From the NCBI RefSeq assembly GCF_023256195.1, contig NZ_JAGDWX010000023.1:193275-257274 (forward strand): DNA of 64,000 nucleotides, written 5' to 3'. Every line of letters starts with the position of its first letter. The stretch's first letter is position 1. A program made the translations under genes and the position numbers. The notes under the pieces are model-generated. The model had not been told where the DNA came from, did not search any database, and was given only the letters and a program-made list of their open reading frames with translations. This stretch comes from Acidithiobacillus sp. (GTDB taxonomy: Bacteria; Pseudomonadota; Gammaproteobacteria; Acidithiobacillales; Acidithiobacillaceae). Of this stretch, positions 25,567 to 35,565 are shown in pieces.

Positions 25567-26607
25567 ATGGCTTTGGATGCTCGCGCCCAGCATCTCCTCA
25601 AACAGCTCATCGAACAGCACATCGCCAGCGGCGTGCCCGTAGGCAGCCGTCAGCTTGCCCGGGATTCGGGCCTGCAGATCAGTGCCGCGACGGTACGCAA
25701 TGTCTTGGCGGACCTGGAGGACGAGGGGCTACTCATGGCGCCGCACACTTCGGCCGGACGTGTGCCCACCCGGGCGGGATATCGTTTTTTCGTCGATTCG
25801 CTCCTGCAGACGCTGCCAGTGGCGCCTGAGGCACGTCGCTTGGTGCTGCGACGCATCGGCGAGCACATTCCCGACACCGACGAGGTTTTGCACGCGGCCA
25901 CCGAGGTGCTCTCGAGACTCACCCGCATGGCCGGCTTCGTCCGTGTACCCCGGCGCGCGACCCGGATCCTTCGGCACGTGGATTTTCTCGCCCTGCGCGA
26001 GCGCGAAGTGCTCGCCATCTTTGTCACCGATCGCGGCGATGTGGAAAATCGGCTCATCCGTCTGGAGCAGTCTCTGGATCAGAGCCAATTGGCCCAGGCC
26101 GCCAACTACTTCAATGCCACCTACGGCGGCAAGCCGCTGCAGGAGATTCTTTGGCAGTTGCAGCGCGACCTGCAGGAAAACCGCGACGAGCTCGATCGCA
26201 TCCTGCGCAATGCCATGGAACTGGGTGAGGAAATGCTCGATGCCGACGCCGAGCGTATCCTCATCGAAGGGGAGTTGCAGCTCCTGGATCTGCCGGACTT
26301 TGCCGATAACGAGCGACTGCGGGAGCTTCTACAGGCGGTGCGGCGCAAACGCGATCTGGTGCATCTCCTGGACCAGAGTGTGCGTGGCAGCGATGTCCGC
26401 TTGTTCATCGGCGAGGAGTCCGGTTACGCCCCTCTGGCCGACTGCAGTGTGGTGGCGGCGCCCTATAGCGTCGATGGTGAAGTGGTGGGCGTGATCGGTG
26501 TCATCGGTCCCATGCGCATGCCCTATCACGAGATCATTCCGCTGGTGGACGGCACGGCGCGGGCGCTGGGCAAGGCGCTTTCCTCGGAGTTGCCGGGTCA
26601 CCCTTGA
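25567..26607 (+). CDS. hrcA: Heat-inducible transcription repressor HrcA
   Basis: A 346-aa CIRCE-binding repressor whose folding depends on GroEL. The N-terminal winged helix carries ISAATVRNVLADLEDEGLL and SAGRVPTRAGYRFFVDSL, both family hallmarks. The C-terminal GAF-like region has GVIGPMRMPY. The ATG at 25567 follows a GGGGAGG site. It heads the hrcA-grpE-dnaK-dnaJ operon behind a perfect CIRCE element, so the operon should be autoregulated. Confidence 0.96.
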   Translation: MALDARAQHLLKQLIEQHIASGVPVGSRQLARDSGLQISAATVRNVLADLEDEGLLMAPHTSAGRVPTRAGYRFFVDSLLQTLPVAPEARRLVLRRIGEHIPDTDEVLHAATEVLSRLTRMAGFVRVPRRATRILRHVDFLALREREVLAIFVTDRGDVENRLIRLEQSLDQSQLAQAANYFNATYGGKPLQEILWQLQRDLQENRDELDRILRNAMELGEEMLDADAERILIEGELQLLDLPDFADNERLRELLQAVRRKRDLVHLLDQSVRGSDVRLFIGEESGYAPLADCSVVAAPYSVDGEVVGVIGVIGPMRMPYHEIIPLVDGTARALGKALSSELPGHP

Positions 26608-26664
26608 AATAGCGGCGGACGCGCCCCATATCTGACGCGGAGCAAGACAAGGAGCAGTTTGGCC

Positions 26665-27246
26665 ATGACAGAAGCGGAACGGCAGGATCAGCAGGAAGAG
26701 GACAAAGAGAAGACGACCGCAGGTGATGGCGGTGAGGACGCGAGTCCCGCCGAAGAGACCAACTGGCGGGAACAGGCGGAGCAGTATCGCAACGATTACC
26801 TGCGCGCCCTGGCCGATATGGAGAATCTGCGCAAGCGGCTGGAGCGGCAGATGGAGGACGCGCGCAACTACGCCGTGGAGCGGTTTGCGCGGGAGCTCCT
26901 GCCGGTGGTGGACAGCCTGGAGTTGGCCCTGTCCACCCCGGTGGCCGGCGGCGAGGGAGTGGCGCAACTGCGCCAAGGTCTGGAGAACACCCTGAGCCTG
27001 TTCTTCCAAGCCCTGGCCAAGGCAGGGGTGGCGCCGGTGGAGGCCGATGCCGCGCGTTTCGATCCCCACCGCCACCAGGCCATTGCCATGGTCGAGGCAG
27101 AGGGGGAGCCCAACCGCATTTTGGCCGTGCATCAGAAAGGCTATGTCATCCACGATCGCCTCCTGCGTCCGGCCATGGTCACCGTGGCCAAGGCCGCCAG
27201 CGGCGAGTCCGGCCGAGACCCGAGTCCCGGCAGCCAGGATCAGTAA
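26665..27246 (+). CDS. grpE: Nucleotide exchange factor GrpE
   Basis: A 193-aa DnaK cofactor that promotes ADP release. It has an acidic low-complexity N terminus, a long helix containing DYLRALADMENLRKRLERQ, and a beta domain with KGYVIHDRLLRPAMVTVAK near the C terminus, the family signature. I use the ATG at 26665, with AAGGAG upstream, over a TTG two codons earlier. It lies between hrcA and dnaK. Confidence 0.96.
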   Translation: MTEAERQDQQEEDKEKTTAGDGGEDASPAEETNWREQAEQYRNDYLRALADMENLRKRLERQMEDARNYAVERFARELLPVVDSLELALSTPVAGGEGVAQLRQGLENTLSLFFQALAKAGVAPVEADAARFDPHRHQAIAMVEAEGEPNRILAVHQKGYVIHDRLLRPAMVTVAKAASGESGRDPSPGSQDQ

Positions 27247-27291
27247 CAGCATTCGGATCGGTAATCCATTCAGAAATCAGGAGACAGACAC

Positions 27292-29208
27292 ATGGCAAAA
27301 GTCATCGGCATCGATTTGGGCACGACCAATTCCTGCGTGGCCATCATGGAAGGGGACAAGGTCAAGGTCATCGAGAACAGCGAGGGCAAGCGCACCACCC
27401 CTTCCATCGTCGCCTTCACGGAGGAGGGCGAGGTCCTGGTGGGCGAGGCCGCCAAGCGGCAGGCCGTCACCAACCCCGAGAATACCATCTACGAGGTCAA
27501 GCGCCTGATCGGACGCAAGTTTGACGACCCGGAAGTGCAGAAGGATATGAAGCACGTCCCCTACAAGATCGTCAAGGCGGACAATGGCGACGCTTGGGTC
27601 GAGGTGCGCGGCAAGCGTTATTCGCCGCAGCAGATCTCGGCCTATATCCTGCAGAAGATGAAGAAGACGGCCGAGGATTATCTGGGCGAGACGGTGACGG
27701 AGGCGGTGGTGACGGTGCCGGCCTACTTCAACGACGCCCAGCGCCAGGCCACCAAGGATGCCGGCCGCATCGCCGGTCTCGAGGTAAAGCGCATCATCAA
27801 CGAGCCGACGGCGGCTGCCCTGGCCTTTGGCGAGGACAAGAATCCGGGCGACAGCAAGATCGCGGTCTATGACCTGGGCGGCGGGACCTTCGACATCTCC
27901 ATCATCGAGATTGCGGAGCTGGACGGAGAGCATCAGTTCGAGGTGCTTTCCACCAACGGCGACACCTTCCTGGGCGGCGGCGATTTCGACAATCGGGTCA
28001 TCAACTATCTGGCGGATTCCTTCAAGGCCGAGTCCGGCATCGACCTGCGTAACGACCGCCTGGCCATGCAGCGCCTCAAGGAGGCCGCGGAAAAGGCCAA
28101 GATCGAGCTGTCCTCGGCGCAGCAGACCGATGTCAATCTGCCCTTCATCACGGCCGACCAGAGTGGCCCCAAGCACCTCAACATGAAGCTGACCCGGGCC
28201 AAGCTGGAATCCCTGGTGGAGGACCTCATCGACCGCAGCATGGCACCCTGCCGGGTGGCCATGAAGGACGCTAGCCTGTCCACGGGACAGATCACCGATG
28301 TGATCCTGGTGGGCGGCCAGACCCGCATGCCCAAGGTGCAGGAGAAGGTCAAGGATTTCTTTGGCAAGGAGCCGCGCAAGGACGTCAACCCCGACGAGGC
28401 GGTGGCCATCGGTGCGGCGGTCCAGGGTGCGGTGCTCTCGGGCGCCAAGAAGGACGTGCTGCTCATGGACGTGACTCCGCTGTCCCTGGGTATCGAGACC
28501 CTCGGTGGGGTGATGACCAAGCTCATCGAGAAGAACACCACCATCCCGACCCGCAAGTCACAGATCTTCAGTACGGCGGAGGACAATCAGTCGGCGGTGA
28601 CGGTGCATGTGCTCCAGGGCGAGCGCGAGCTGGCGCGGGACAACAAGTCCCTGGCCCGCTTCGATTTGACGGACATTCCGCCGGCGCCACGCGGCGTGCC
28701 GCAGATCGAGGTGACCTTCGACATCGACGCCAACGGTATCCTGCACGTCTCGGCCAAGGACATGCAGACCAACAAGGAGCAGTCCATCAAGATCACGGCG
28801 AGCTCTGGTCTCAGTGAAGAGGAGATCCAGCGCATGGTCAAGGAGGCCGAAGCGCACGCTGCCGAGGACAAGAAGGCCCGTGCCCTCATCGAGGCCCGCA
28901 ACGAGGCGGACGCCAGCATCCACGGCGCGCGCAAGGCCCTGAGCGAACATGCCACTGCCCCCGAAGCAGAAAAGGCCAAGGTCAACGAGGCCATTGCGGC
29001 GGTGGAGACAGCGGTCAAGGGCGAGGACGTGGAGGCCATCAAGGGTGCGGTGGCTACCCTCGTGGCGGCTATGTCCACCCTGCTGCAGCATGCCGGTGCC
29101 AGTACCGCTGGCGATGGTGCGGGCGCAAGTGCCGGCGCCGGCGGTCAGGCCAAGAACGACGACGTGGTCGAGGCGGAGTTCGAGGAAGTCCAGGACAACA
29201 AGAAGTAA
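27292..29208 (+). CDS. dnaK: Chaperone DnaK (Hsp70)
   Basis: A 638-aa Hsp70 with the opening [11 protein letters not shown], the phosphate motif [17 protein letters not shown], and the substrate domain with [13 protein letters not shown]. The lid is helical and the C terminus is glycine/alanine rich with the terminal acidic VVEAEFEEV motif. Length is the family norm. It works with GrpE (upstream) and DnaJ (downstream). A GC-rich stem-loop separates it from dnaJ. Confidence 0.98.
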   Translation: MAKVIGIDLGTTNSCVAIMEGDKVKVIENSEGKRTTPSIVAFTEEGEVLVGEAAKRQAVTNPENTIYEVKRLIGRKFDDPEVQKDMKHVPYKIVKADNGDAWVEVRGKRYSPQQISAYILQKMKKTAEDYLGETVTEAVVTVPAYFNDAQRQATKDAGRIAGLEVKRIINEPTAAALAFGEDKNPGDSKIAVYDLGGGTFDISIIEIAELDGEHQFEVLSTNGDTFLGGGDFDNRVINYLADSFKAESGIDLRNDRLAMQRLKEAAEKAKIELSSAQQTDVNLPFITADQSGPKHLNMKLTRAKLESLVEDLIDRSMAPCRVAMKDASLSTGQITDVILVGGQTRMPKVQEKVKDFFGKEPRKDVNPDEAVAIGAAVQGAVLSGAKKDVLLMDVTPLSLGIETLGGVMTKLIEKNTTIPTRKSQIFSTAEDNQSAVTVHVLQGERELARDNKSLARFDLTDIPPAPRGVPQIEVTFDIDANGILHVSAKDMQTNKEQSIKITASSGLSEEEIQRMVKEAEAHAAEDKKARALIEARNEADASIHGARKALSEHATAPEAEKAKVNEAIAAVETAVKGEDVEAIKGAVATLVAAMSTLLQHAGASTAGDGAGASAGAGGQAKNDDVVEAEFEEVQDNKK

Positions 29209-29226
29209 GTCTCTGGGAAACCGTGA

Positions 29227-29248
29227 GGGGAGGCGGGTCGGCCTCCCC
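29227..29248 (+). other. Stem-loop between dnaK and dnaJ
   Basis: GGGGAGGC, loop GGGTCG, then GCCTCCCC form a perfect 8-bp stem 18 nt after the dnaK stop, followed by TTGCCCTTTA. It may be a partial terminator or an RNA-processing/stability hairpin that lowers dnaJ relative to dnaK. Confidence 0.65.
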
Positions 29249-29271
29249 TTGCCCTTTATGGAAACAGGTGC

Positions 29272-30411
29272 ATGGCCAGCAACAGAGATTATTACGAGTT
29301 ACTGGAAGTCAGCCGCACGGCGGACGACGGGGAGATAAAGAAGTCCTACCGGCGTCTTGCCATGCGCTACCACCCGGACCGCAACCCCGGCGACGCTCAG
29401 GCGGAGGAGCGCTTCAAGGAGATCAGTGAGGCCTACGAGGTACTGTCGGACCCGCAGAAACGGCAGGCCTACGACCGCTTTGGTCACGCTGGTGTCCAGG
29501 GCGGTGCGGGCCAGGGCTTTGGCGGCTTCGGCGCCGGAGGCTTTGCCGGCGGTGGCTTTGGCGACATCTTCGGTGATCTCTTCGAGCAGGCTTTCGGGCG
29601 CGGTTTTGCCGGGCGCGACCCCGGCCGCGGCGCAGATCTGCGCTACGAGCTGGAGCTCAGCCTGGAGGAGGCCGCCCAGGGCAAGACCGTCACCATCTCG
29701 ATCCCCAGTTCCAGTGTCTGCGACAGCTGTGGCGGCAGCGGTGCCAAGGCCGGCAGCAGCACCGTGGAGTGCAGCACCTGCGCCGGTCGCGGGCAGGTAC
29801 GCATGGTCCAGGGTTTCTTTTCCGTCACCCGCCCCTGTCCGGACTGCGGCGGCTCCGGTCGGGTGATCAAGGAACCCTGTCCCCAGTGCAACGGGCACGG
29901 GCGGGTGCGCAAGACTCGCAGCATCGAGGTCAAGATTCCGGCGGGTGTGGACACGGGCGATCGCATCCGCCTCGCTGGCGAGGGGGAGGCGGGTGAGCGC
30001 GGCGCCCCGGCGGGGGATCTGTTCATCGAGATCCGCGTGCGTCCGCACCCCCTCTTTGAGCGGGATGGCGACGACCTCCATTGCACCGTGCCCGTGAGCT
30101 TCACCACCCTGGCTCTGGGGGGAGAGCTGGAGATTCCTACCCTCACCGGCCGTGCCCGGATCCAGGTCAATCCCGGCACTCAGTCAGGGACCGTGTTCCG
30201 ACTCCGGGGCAAGGGCGTGCAGGGGGTGCGCAGCAAGCTCGCGGGCGACCTGCACTGCCGTCTACAGGTAGAGATCCCGGTCCACCTCTCCGCTCGTCAG
30301 CGGGAACTCCTGCAGGAGTTCGCCGACGAGCGTGGCGAAGAGGTGCAGCATCCGCAGCAGGAGAGCTGGTGGAACAAGGTGAAGGACTTCGTGGATCGGA
30401 TGGGCTTTTGA
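29272..30411 (+). CDS. dnaJ: Co-chaperone DnaJ (Hsp40)
   Basis: A 379-aa type I J-protein that stimulates DnaK. The J domain has the HPD motif (MRYHPDRNPGD), followed by a G/F-rich linker, then a zinc domain with four CxxCxGxG-type repeats (CDSCGGSG, CSTCAGRG, CPDCGGSG, CPQCNGHG), and the C-terminal substrate domain. The ATG at 29272 is used. Its stop overlaps the dapB start by one base (TGATG). Confidence 0.97.
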   Translation: MASNRDYYELLEVSRTADDGEIKKSYRRLAMRYHPDRNPGDAQAEERFKEISEAYEVLSDPQKRQAYDRFGHAGVQGGAGQGFGGFGAGGFAGGGFGDIFGDLFEQAFGRGFAGRDPGRGADLRYELELSLEEAAQGKTVTISIPSSSVCDSCGGSGAKAGSSTVECSTCAGRGQVRMVQGFFSVTRPCPDCGGSGRVIKEPCPQCNGHGRVRKTRSIEVKIPAGVDTGDRIRLAGEGEAGERGAPAGDLFIEIRVRPHPLFERDGDDLHCTVPVSFTTLALGGELEIPTLTGRARIQVNPGTQSGTVFRLRGKGVQGVRSKLAGDLHCRLQVEIPVHLSARQRELLQEFADERGEEVQHPQQESWWNKVKDFVDRMGF

Positions 30412-31238
30412 TGGGCGCGCCGCGGGTTGCCATAGATGCAGTGGCGGGCAAGATGGGGCGGGCGTTGGTCGCTGCCTTGGCGGAGCATCCGGAGCTGCGA
30501 CTGGGCGCGGCCATAGGCCGGCCCGGCGCGTCCTATCTGGGCGAGGATGCGGGCCGGCTGGCCGGGGTGGGGGAGCTGGGTGTCGCCGTGTGCGACCGTC
30601 TGGACGCGGTCCTGGACGACTTCGACGTGCTCATCGAGTTTGCGCCGGCGGACGCAGCGCTGGGACATCTGCGCCAAGCCGCAGCCCGAGGGCGGGCGGT
30701 GGTGCTGGGGAGTACGGGTTTCAGCGCTGAAGCGCAGGCAGAGATCGACTCCCTGGCGCGATCCATCGCCCTCGTTCAGGCCCCCAACATGAGTGTCGGG
30801 GTCAACGTTCTGCTGGCCTTCCTGCCGCAGATGGTGGAGGCTCTGGGTGCTGGCTACGATGTGGAGATTCTGGAGGCGCATCACGGGCAGAAGCGCGACG
30901 CGCCCTCGGGCACGGCGCTGCAGCTGGGGCGCGCGGTGGCGGCAGGCCGCGGTGTAGAGCTCGATGCCGTGGCCTGCTGGGACCGCAATGGCGTGAGCGG
31001 ACCGCGGCAGCCCGGTTCCATCGGGTTTGCCAGTCTGCGGGCGGCGGACGTGGTGGGCGAGCACAGTGTCTGGCTGGCGGGGGCCGGGGAGCGTCTGGAA
31101 CTGACCCATCGCGCCGGCAGCCGCCGCAACTTTGCCGAGGGCGCGTTGCGGGCGGCGTCCTGGCTGCAGGGACGCGGCCCGGGCCACTACGATATGCAGG
31201 ATGTCCTTGGTCTGCGGACCGCGGCTCGCGTAAGATAA
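30411..31238 (+). CDS. dapB: 4-hydroxy-tetrahydrodipicolinate reductase
   Basis: A 275-aa enzyme of the lysine/diaminopimelate pathway. The catalytic block EAHHGQKRDAPSGTA and late HSVWLAGAGERLELTHRA are intact. The N-terminal nucleotide motif is altered: E. coli reads AGAGGRMG where this protein reads DAVAGKMG, so the first glycine of the G-x-x-G-x-x-G loop is Ala. The ATG overlaps the dnaJ stop, so translation is coupled to the heat-shock operon. Confidence 0.92.
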   Translation: MGAPRVAIDAVAGKMGRALVAALAEHPELRLGAAIGRPGASYLGEDAGRLAGVGELGVAVCDRLDAVLDDFDVLIEFAPADAALGHLRQAAARGRAVVLGSTGFSAEAQAEIDSLARSIALVQAPNMSVGVNVLLAFLPQMVEALGAGYDVEILEAHHGQKRDAPSGTALQLGRAVAAGRGVELDAVACWDRNGVSGPRQPGSIGFASLRAADVVGEHSVWLAGAGERLELTHRAGSRRNFAEGALRAASWLQGRGPGHYDMQDVLGLRTAARVR

Positions 31239-31272
31239 GGGTACACTGAAATGTCGTCGGGAGATCGAGACC

Positions 31273-31584
31273 ATGCACTACGTTGTCGCCAACCGGGTTC
31301 CGGTTCGCACCGAGTATCGTCAGGATTTTGAGGAGCGTTTCCGTCGCCGCGCCGGTGAGGTGGAGAAACAGCCCGGCTTCGTGCGCATGGAAATACTGCG
31401 CCCCGTTGACGACAATGGAGTCTACGTCGTGCTGACCCACTGGGAGAATCGCGAGGCCTTCCAGAACTGGATGCGCAGCGACGACTTCAAGGCAGCACAC
31501 CAGAATCCGCTGCCCAAGGAAGCCTTCGGCGAGGGCGGCGGGATCGAGCAGCACGAGGTCATCATCAGCGCCGGGAAGTCTTGA
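31273..31584 (+). CDS. Antibiotic biosynthesis monooxygenase (ABM)-domain protein
   Basis: A 103-aa single-domain ferredoxin-like fold protein of the ABM group, which includes IsdG-like haem-degrading and quinol monooxygenases. Diagnostic segments are FEERFRRRAGEVEKQPGFVRMEILRP and a WENREAFQNWMRSDDFKAAH stretch. IsdG-like enzymes need Asn, Trp and His in set positions, and N7, W and H all have plausible counterparts, but I cannot confirm haem activity. It stands 34 nt after dapB and 37 nt before mrp. Confidence 0.75.
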   Translation: MHYVVANRVPVRTEYRQDFEERFRRRAGEVEKQPGFVRMEILRPVDDNGVYVVLTHWENREAFQNWMRSDDFKAAHQNPLPKEAFGEGGGIEQHEVIISAGKS

Positions 31585-31621
31585 GGCCGCCGGCAAGGCC
31601 GCAGGGTCGGGGAGTCGAGCT

Positions 31622-32698
31622 ATGAGTGCATTGCAGAAGGAAGCGGTGGAGCAGTCCCTGAAAGGCATCACGGACCCCTATCTGAACCGGGATCTGGCCA
31701 GCGCCAAGGTGCTCAAGGGCGTAACCGGCGACCGCGTCGAGATTGAACTGCCCTATCCCAGTGTCGGCGTAGCAGCGGAGCTTGGTGAGCGTATCGCCGC
31801 CCAGATCCAGCGGGATACGGGCAGCAAGGCCACGGTGCAGGTGAGTCATCGCATCCAGTCGCACCAGGTACAGCGCGGGGTGAAGCTCCTGGACGGCATC
31901 AAGAACATCATCGCCGTCGCCTCGGGTAAGGGCGGGGTCGGCAAATCCACGACCTCCGTCAATCTGGCCCTGGCCCTGGCCCAGGAAGGGGCGGCCGTGG
32001 GCATCCTCGATGCCGACATCTACGGTCCCAGCCAACCGCGCATGCTTGGTATCTCCGGCAAGCCCACCAGCAAGGACGGCAAGAAGATGGAGCCGCTGGA
32101 GGGCCACGGCATCAAGGCCATGTCCATAGGCTTTCTCATCGACGAGGAAACGCCCATGGTCTGGCGTGGACCCATGGTCATGCAGGCCCTGGAGCAGTTG
32201 CTCTCGGATACTCGCTGGGGTGAGCTGGACTACCTGGTCATCGACCTGCCCCCGGGCACCGGCGACACCCAGCTGACCTTGGCCCAGAAAGTGCCGGTCT
32301 CGGGTGCCGTGATCGTCACGACTCCTCAGGACATCGCTCTGCTGGATGCACGCAAAGGACTGAAGATGTTCGAGAAGGTGGGAGTTCCCATCCTCGGTAT
32401 CATCGAGAACATGAGCTTTTACATCTGTCCCAAGTGTGGCAACGAGGACGATATCTTTGGGCACGGTGGCGGTGCCCTCATGGCCGAGCAGTATGGGGTC
32501 GAGCTGCTCGGTGCCATACCTCTGGATCGGCGCATCCGCGATGAGGCCGACAATGGTGCACCGACGGTGGTGGCGGCACCGGACTCGCCCCTGGCCAAGA
32601 TCTACCGGGAACTGGCCCGCCACACGGCGGGGCGCCTGGCCCTGCAGGCGGTGGATCACAGCCACAAGTTCCCGAACATCGTCGTCCAGAATCGCTGA
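31622..32698 (+). CDS. apbC: Iron-sulfur cluster carrier protein Mrp/ApbC
   Basis: A 358-aa P-loop NTPase that carries or transfers [4Fe-4S] clusters. An N-terminal MIP18/DUF59-like domain covers about residues 1-85. The deviant Walker A GKGGVGKST is near 103, the LDADIYGPSQP signature follows, and the cluster-binding CPKC lies near 264. Downstream is dcd, 6 nt away. Confidence 0.94.
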   Translation: MSALQKEAVEQSLKGITDPYLNRDLASAKVLKGVTGDRVEIELPYPSVGVAAELGERIAAQIQRDTGSKATVQVSHRIQSHQVQRGVKLLDGIKNIIAVASGKGGVGKSTTSVNLALALAQEGAAVGILDADIYGPSQPRMLGISGKPTSKDGKKMEPLEGHGIKAMSIGFLIDEETPMVWRGPMVMQALEQLLSDTRWGELDYLVIDLPPGTGDTQLTLAQKVPVSGAVIVTTPQDIALLDARKGLKMFEKVGVPILGIIENMSFYICPKCGNEDDIFGHGGGALMAEQYGVELLGAIPLDRRIRDEADNGAPTVVAAPDSPLAKIYRELARHTAGRLALQAVDHSHKFPNIVVQNR

Positions 32699-32704
32699 GG
32701 GGCC

Positions 32705-33271
32705 ATGAGCATCAAATCCGACCGCTGGATCCGGACCATGGCCGAGGAGCGGGGCATGATCGAGCCCTTCTCGCCGCAACAGGTGCGGGAGGTGGATGGG
32801 CGTCCCATCATCTCCTACGGCCTGTCCTCCTACGGCTACGACATCCGTTGTGCCAACGAATTCAAGGTGTTCACCAATGTCCGTAGCGTCATTGTCGACC
32901 CGAAGGATTTCAGCGCCGACTCCTTCGTGGATTTCGAGGGAGATACCTGCATCATCCCCCCCAATTCCTTTGCCCTGGCGCGCACCGTGGAATACTTTCG
33001 CATTCCGCGCAAGGTCTTGACCATCTGCCTTGGCAAGTCCACCTACGCGCGCTGCGGCATCATCGTCAACGTGACGCCCTTCGAACCCGAGTGGGAGGGC
33101 TACGTGACCCTGGAGTTCTCCAACACCACGCCGCTGCCCGCAAAGATTTACGCCAATGAGGGGGTGGCCCAGGTGCTCTTCCTGGAGTCCGATGAGGTCT
33201 GCGAAGTCTCCTACGCCGATCGGCGAGGCAAGTATCAGGGCCAGGCGGGGGTTACCCTCCCCCGCGCCTGA
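32705..33271 (+). CDS. dcd: dCTP deaminase
   Basis: A 188-aa enzyme that converts dCTP to dUTP, feeding dTTP synthesis. It shows the family blocks [24 protein letters not shown] with the catalytic SxxxR region, [20 protein letters not shown] with the active Glu, and the C-terminal QGQAGVTLP tail. dut is nearby on the other strand (33850-34302), so both dUMP-producing steps are close together. Confidence 0.96.
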   Translation: MSIKSDRWIRTMAEERGMIEPFSPQQVREVDGRPIISYGLSSYGYDIRCANEFKVFTNVRSVIVDPKDFSADSFVDFEGDTCIIPPNSFALARTVEYFRIPRKVLTICLGKSTYARCGIIVNVTPFEPEWEGYVTLEFSNTTPLPAKIYANEGVAQVLFLESDEVCEVSYADRRGKYQGQAGVTLPRA

Positions 33272-33294
33272 AATCCATGGGGCAGCAGCCTCCG

Positions 33295-33843
33295 TCAGTG
33301 TCCGTCGCTGCCGTGCGTGGTGCCTGAGGCGCGGTGACTCAGATAGAGGGCGAGCGCTACCAAGGCAATGCCGATGGCGAGGTAGAGCAGGTCAACGAAA
33401 GAGCGCGCGTGCATGGCGAGGGAGCGCTCGAAGAAGCTTACCACCAGGATCATCAGAATGACCTTGGCCAAACGATCCTTGAGTTCGTCCAGGCTACTGA
33501 TGAAGAGCACCCGGGAGCCCTTGCTCTCGCCAGCGATATCGATCTTGCTGATGAAGAGCTCGTAGAGGCCCAGAGAAAAGATCAGCAGGATGGTGGCCAG
33601 GAGATAACCGTCGACGATGCTCACGGCATGGGCGACGATTTCGGCGTGCAGGTCGCTGCGCTGCTCTGTCGACAGTGCGCTGTCGCCATAATGGGCGATG
33701 TGCTGCAAAAGGGTCCAGGCGTCGACCGAAGTCATGTAGAAGACACCAAAAGCTACCAGAAGGCTGGCGATGACGGCAAAGAGAACGACGAAGCGGGAAT
33801 TCCAGAGGGCCCATTCGAAAATGCGTTCCAGGGGATTGTTCAT
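33295..33843 (-). CDS. YqhA/UPF0114 family membrane protein
   Basis: A 182-aa protein with three to four hydrophobic helices, recognised as the YqhA/UPF0114 family by the WNSRF start, the VDGYLLATILLIFSLGLYELFISKID stretch and the SLDELKDRLAKVILMILVV block. The function of the family is unknown. It is convergent with dcd and lies 6 nt downstream of dut on the minus strand. Confidence 0.85.
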   Translation of the reverse strand: MNNPLERIFEWALWNSRFVVLFAVIASLLVAFGVFYMTSVDAWTLLQHIAHYGDSALSTEQRSDLHAEIVAHAVSIVDGYLLATILLIFSLGLYELFISKIDIAGESKGSRVLFISSLDELKDRLAKVILMILVVSFFERSLAMHARSFVDLLYLAIGIALVALALYLSHRASGTTHGSDGH

Positions 33844-33849
33844 CGTGCT

Positions 33850-34302
33850 TCACAGGCTCCCGGTGCTGCCAAAGCCGCCCTCGCCGCGCGTGCTGGGCGC
33901 GAATTCGGCTACCTCCCGCAACTGCGGCCGCAAGACGGGGACGAGAATCATCTGCGCTATGCGCTCCCCCACCTCGATGCATTGCCGCTCGCGGCTGCGA
34001 TTCCACAAAGAGATCTTTACCGGGCCTTGGTAATCGGCATCGATGAGGCCGACCAGATTGCCGAGGACGATGCCCCGATGACCCAGGCCCGAGCGAGGTA
34101 GCAGGAGGGCGGCGACACCGGCGTGGCCGATGTGCATGGCAAAACCCGCCGAGACCAGGGTCGCTTCACCCGGTTCGAGTTCCAAGGGCGCCTCGATGCA
34201 GGCGCGCAGGTCCATACCGGCGGCTTCCGGACTGGCGTAGTGGGGCAGAGGCCAGTCGCGGCCGAGGCGCGGGTCGAGAATGCGGATGTCCAAGGTTTCC
34301 AT
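33850..34302 (-). CDS. dut: dUTP diphosphatase
   Basis: A 150-aa trimeric dUTPase that hydrolyses dUTP to dUMP. Family motifs in order: AAGMDLRA (I), PRSGLGHRG (II), [13 protein letters not shown] (III, with the catalytic Asp), ERIAQM (IV), and the C-terminal P-loop-like [10 protein letters not shown] (V). The ATG at 34302 begins METLDI. It is 10 nt after coaBC on the same strand, a common proteobacterial pair. Confidence 0.96.
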   Translation of the reverse strand: METLDIRILDPRLGRDWPLPHYASPEAAGMDLRACIEAPLELEPGEATLVSAGFAMHIGHAGVAALLLPRSGLGHRGIVLGNLVGLIDADYQGPVKISLWNRSRERQCIEVGERIAQMILVPVLRPQLREVAEFAPSTRGEGGFGSTGSL

Positions 34303-34312
34303 GGTTGGTCCT

Positions 34313-35536
34313 TCAGCGTAGGCAAGGGTCGAGAGCACGCAGCAGGGCGCGGGACAGGCAGAGCTTGTCTTGCAGCGGCAAGGACGTGACGCGCTCGCCG
34401 CAGACGAGGGTACAGGCGTTTTCGTTGCCACCCATCGCACCCTCGGATACGTCGTTGACGATGGCAACGTCCGCGCCTTTGGCTCGCAGTTTCGCCGCGG
34501 CGGAGGCGATGTCCGGGGCCGTCTCCGCCGCGAAGGCGACGATACGCCGCGGCCGGTGTGGGCTCTCGTGCACCGTCGCGACGATATCGGGGTTGGCGAT
34601 CCAGGCCAGGCTCTCTCCCAACTCGCCCTTGCGGCGCTTGTGTGCATGGCTCGTCGTCGGCCGGTGGTCGGCGACGGCGGCGTTGGCGAGGAACAGATCG
34701 TAACGCCCGCCTTCCAGGATGCGCAGGATGGTGGCGAGCATCTCTTGGGCCGAAACCACGTCGTGGCGCTGCACTCCGAGGGGTGTGGGCAGGGCGCAGG
34801 GACCGGCCACCAGCACTACTCGGGCGCCCCGTTCCGCCGCTGCCTGGGCCAATGCAAAGCCTTGTCGGCCGCTGGCGCGATTCGTCAAAGCGCGGACCGG
34901 ATCGATGGCTTCCCAGGTAGGGCCGGCACTCACGAGGACTCGGCGCCCGCGCCAATCCTGGGGGCCGAGGCCCAGGCGCAGATGCTCGACGATGCGGGAG
35001 GGCTCGGCCAGACGACCGGCGCCGTTCTCGCCGCAGGCCAATACCCCCTGCTCGGGGTCGATGAAATAGGCGCCATCGGTCCGCAGCTGGGCCACGTGTC
35101 TTTGCGTCGCCGGATGCTCCCACATCGCCGTGTTCATGGCGGGGGCCAGATAGCGGGGAGCGCGGCTGGCGAGGGCGACGGTGCTGCCGAGATCGTCGGC
35201 GAGGCCGAGCGCGAGTTTGGCGAGGCCGTTGGCGGATATGGGGGCATAGAGCAGGGCGTCGGGCCAACGGGCGAGACGGATGTGGTCCATGGCCGCCTCT
35301 TCCTCGGCGGCGAAGAGATCTTGGCGCGGCGCCTCGCCGCTCAGCGCCTGGAGGGTGAGGGGCGTGACGAAGCGGCTGGCAGCGGCGCTCAGAACGCAGC
35401 GCAGTTCCGCTCCCTCCGCCCGGAGGAGGCGGACGATTTCCGGGCTTTTGTAGGCGGCGATGCTGCCGCCAACGAGCAGCAGAATGCGCTTGCCATGGAG
35501 TGGTGCGTTACAGTTCAATGGCGCGGAGACGGTCAT
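34313..35536 (-). CDS. coaBC: Bifunctional phosphopantothenoylcysteine decarboxylase/synthetase
   Basis: A 407-aa fusion that performs two steps of coenzyme A synthesis. The N-terminal CoaC flavoprotein half has GGSIAAYK and the active-site PAMNTAMW. The C-terminal CoaB half has [13 protein letters not shown] and the NAAVADHRP and FAAETA segments with CTP and phosphopantothenate contacts. I use the ATG at 35536; further upstream is a weaker TTG start. Divergent from radC. Confidence 0.94.
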   Translation of the reverse strand: MTVSAPLNCNAPLHGKRILLLVGGSIAAYKSPEIVRLLRAEGAELRCVLSAAASRFVTPLTLQALSGEAPRQDLFAAEEEAAMDHIRLARWPDALLYAPISANGLAKLALGLADDLGSTVALASRAPRYLAPAMNTAMWEHPATQRHVAQLRTDGAYFIDPEQGVLACGENGAGRLAEPSRIVEHLRLGLGPQDWRGRRVLVSAGPTWEAIDPVRALTNRASGRQGFALAQAAAERGARVVLVAGPCALPTPLGVQRHDVVSAQEMLATILRILEGGRYDLFLANAAVADHRPTTSHAHKRRKGELGESLAWIANPDIVATVHESPHRPRRIVAFAAETAPDIASAAAKLRAKGADVAIVNDVSEGAMGGNENACTLVCGERVTSLPLQDKLCLSRALLRALDPCLR

Positions 35537-35565
35537 GAGCCGCAGTGTACGCAAGGAGGGAGCAG

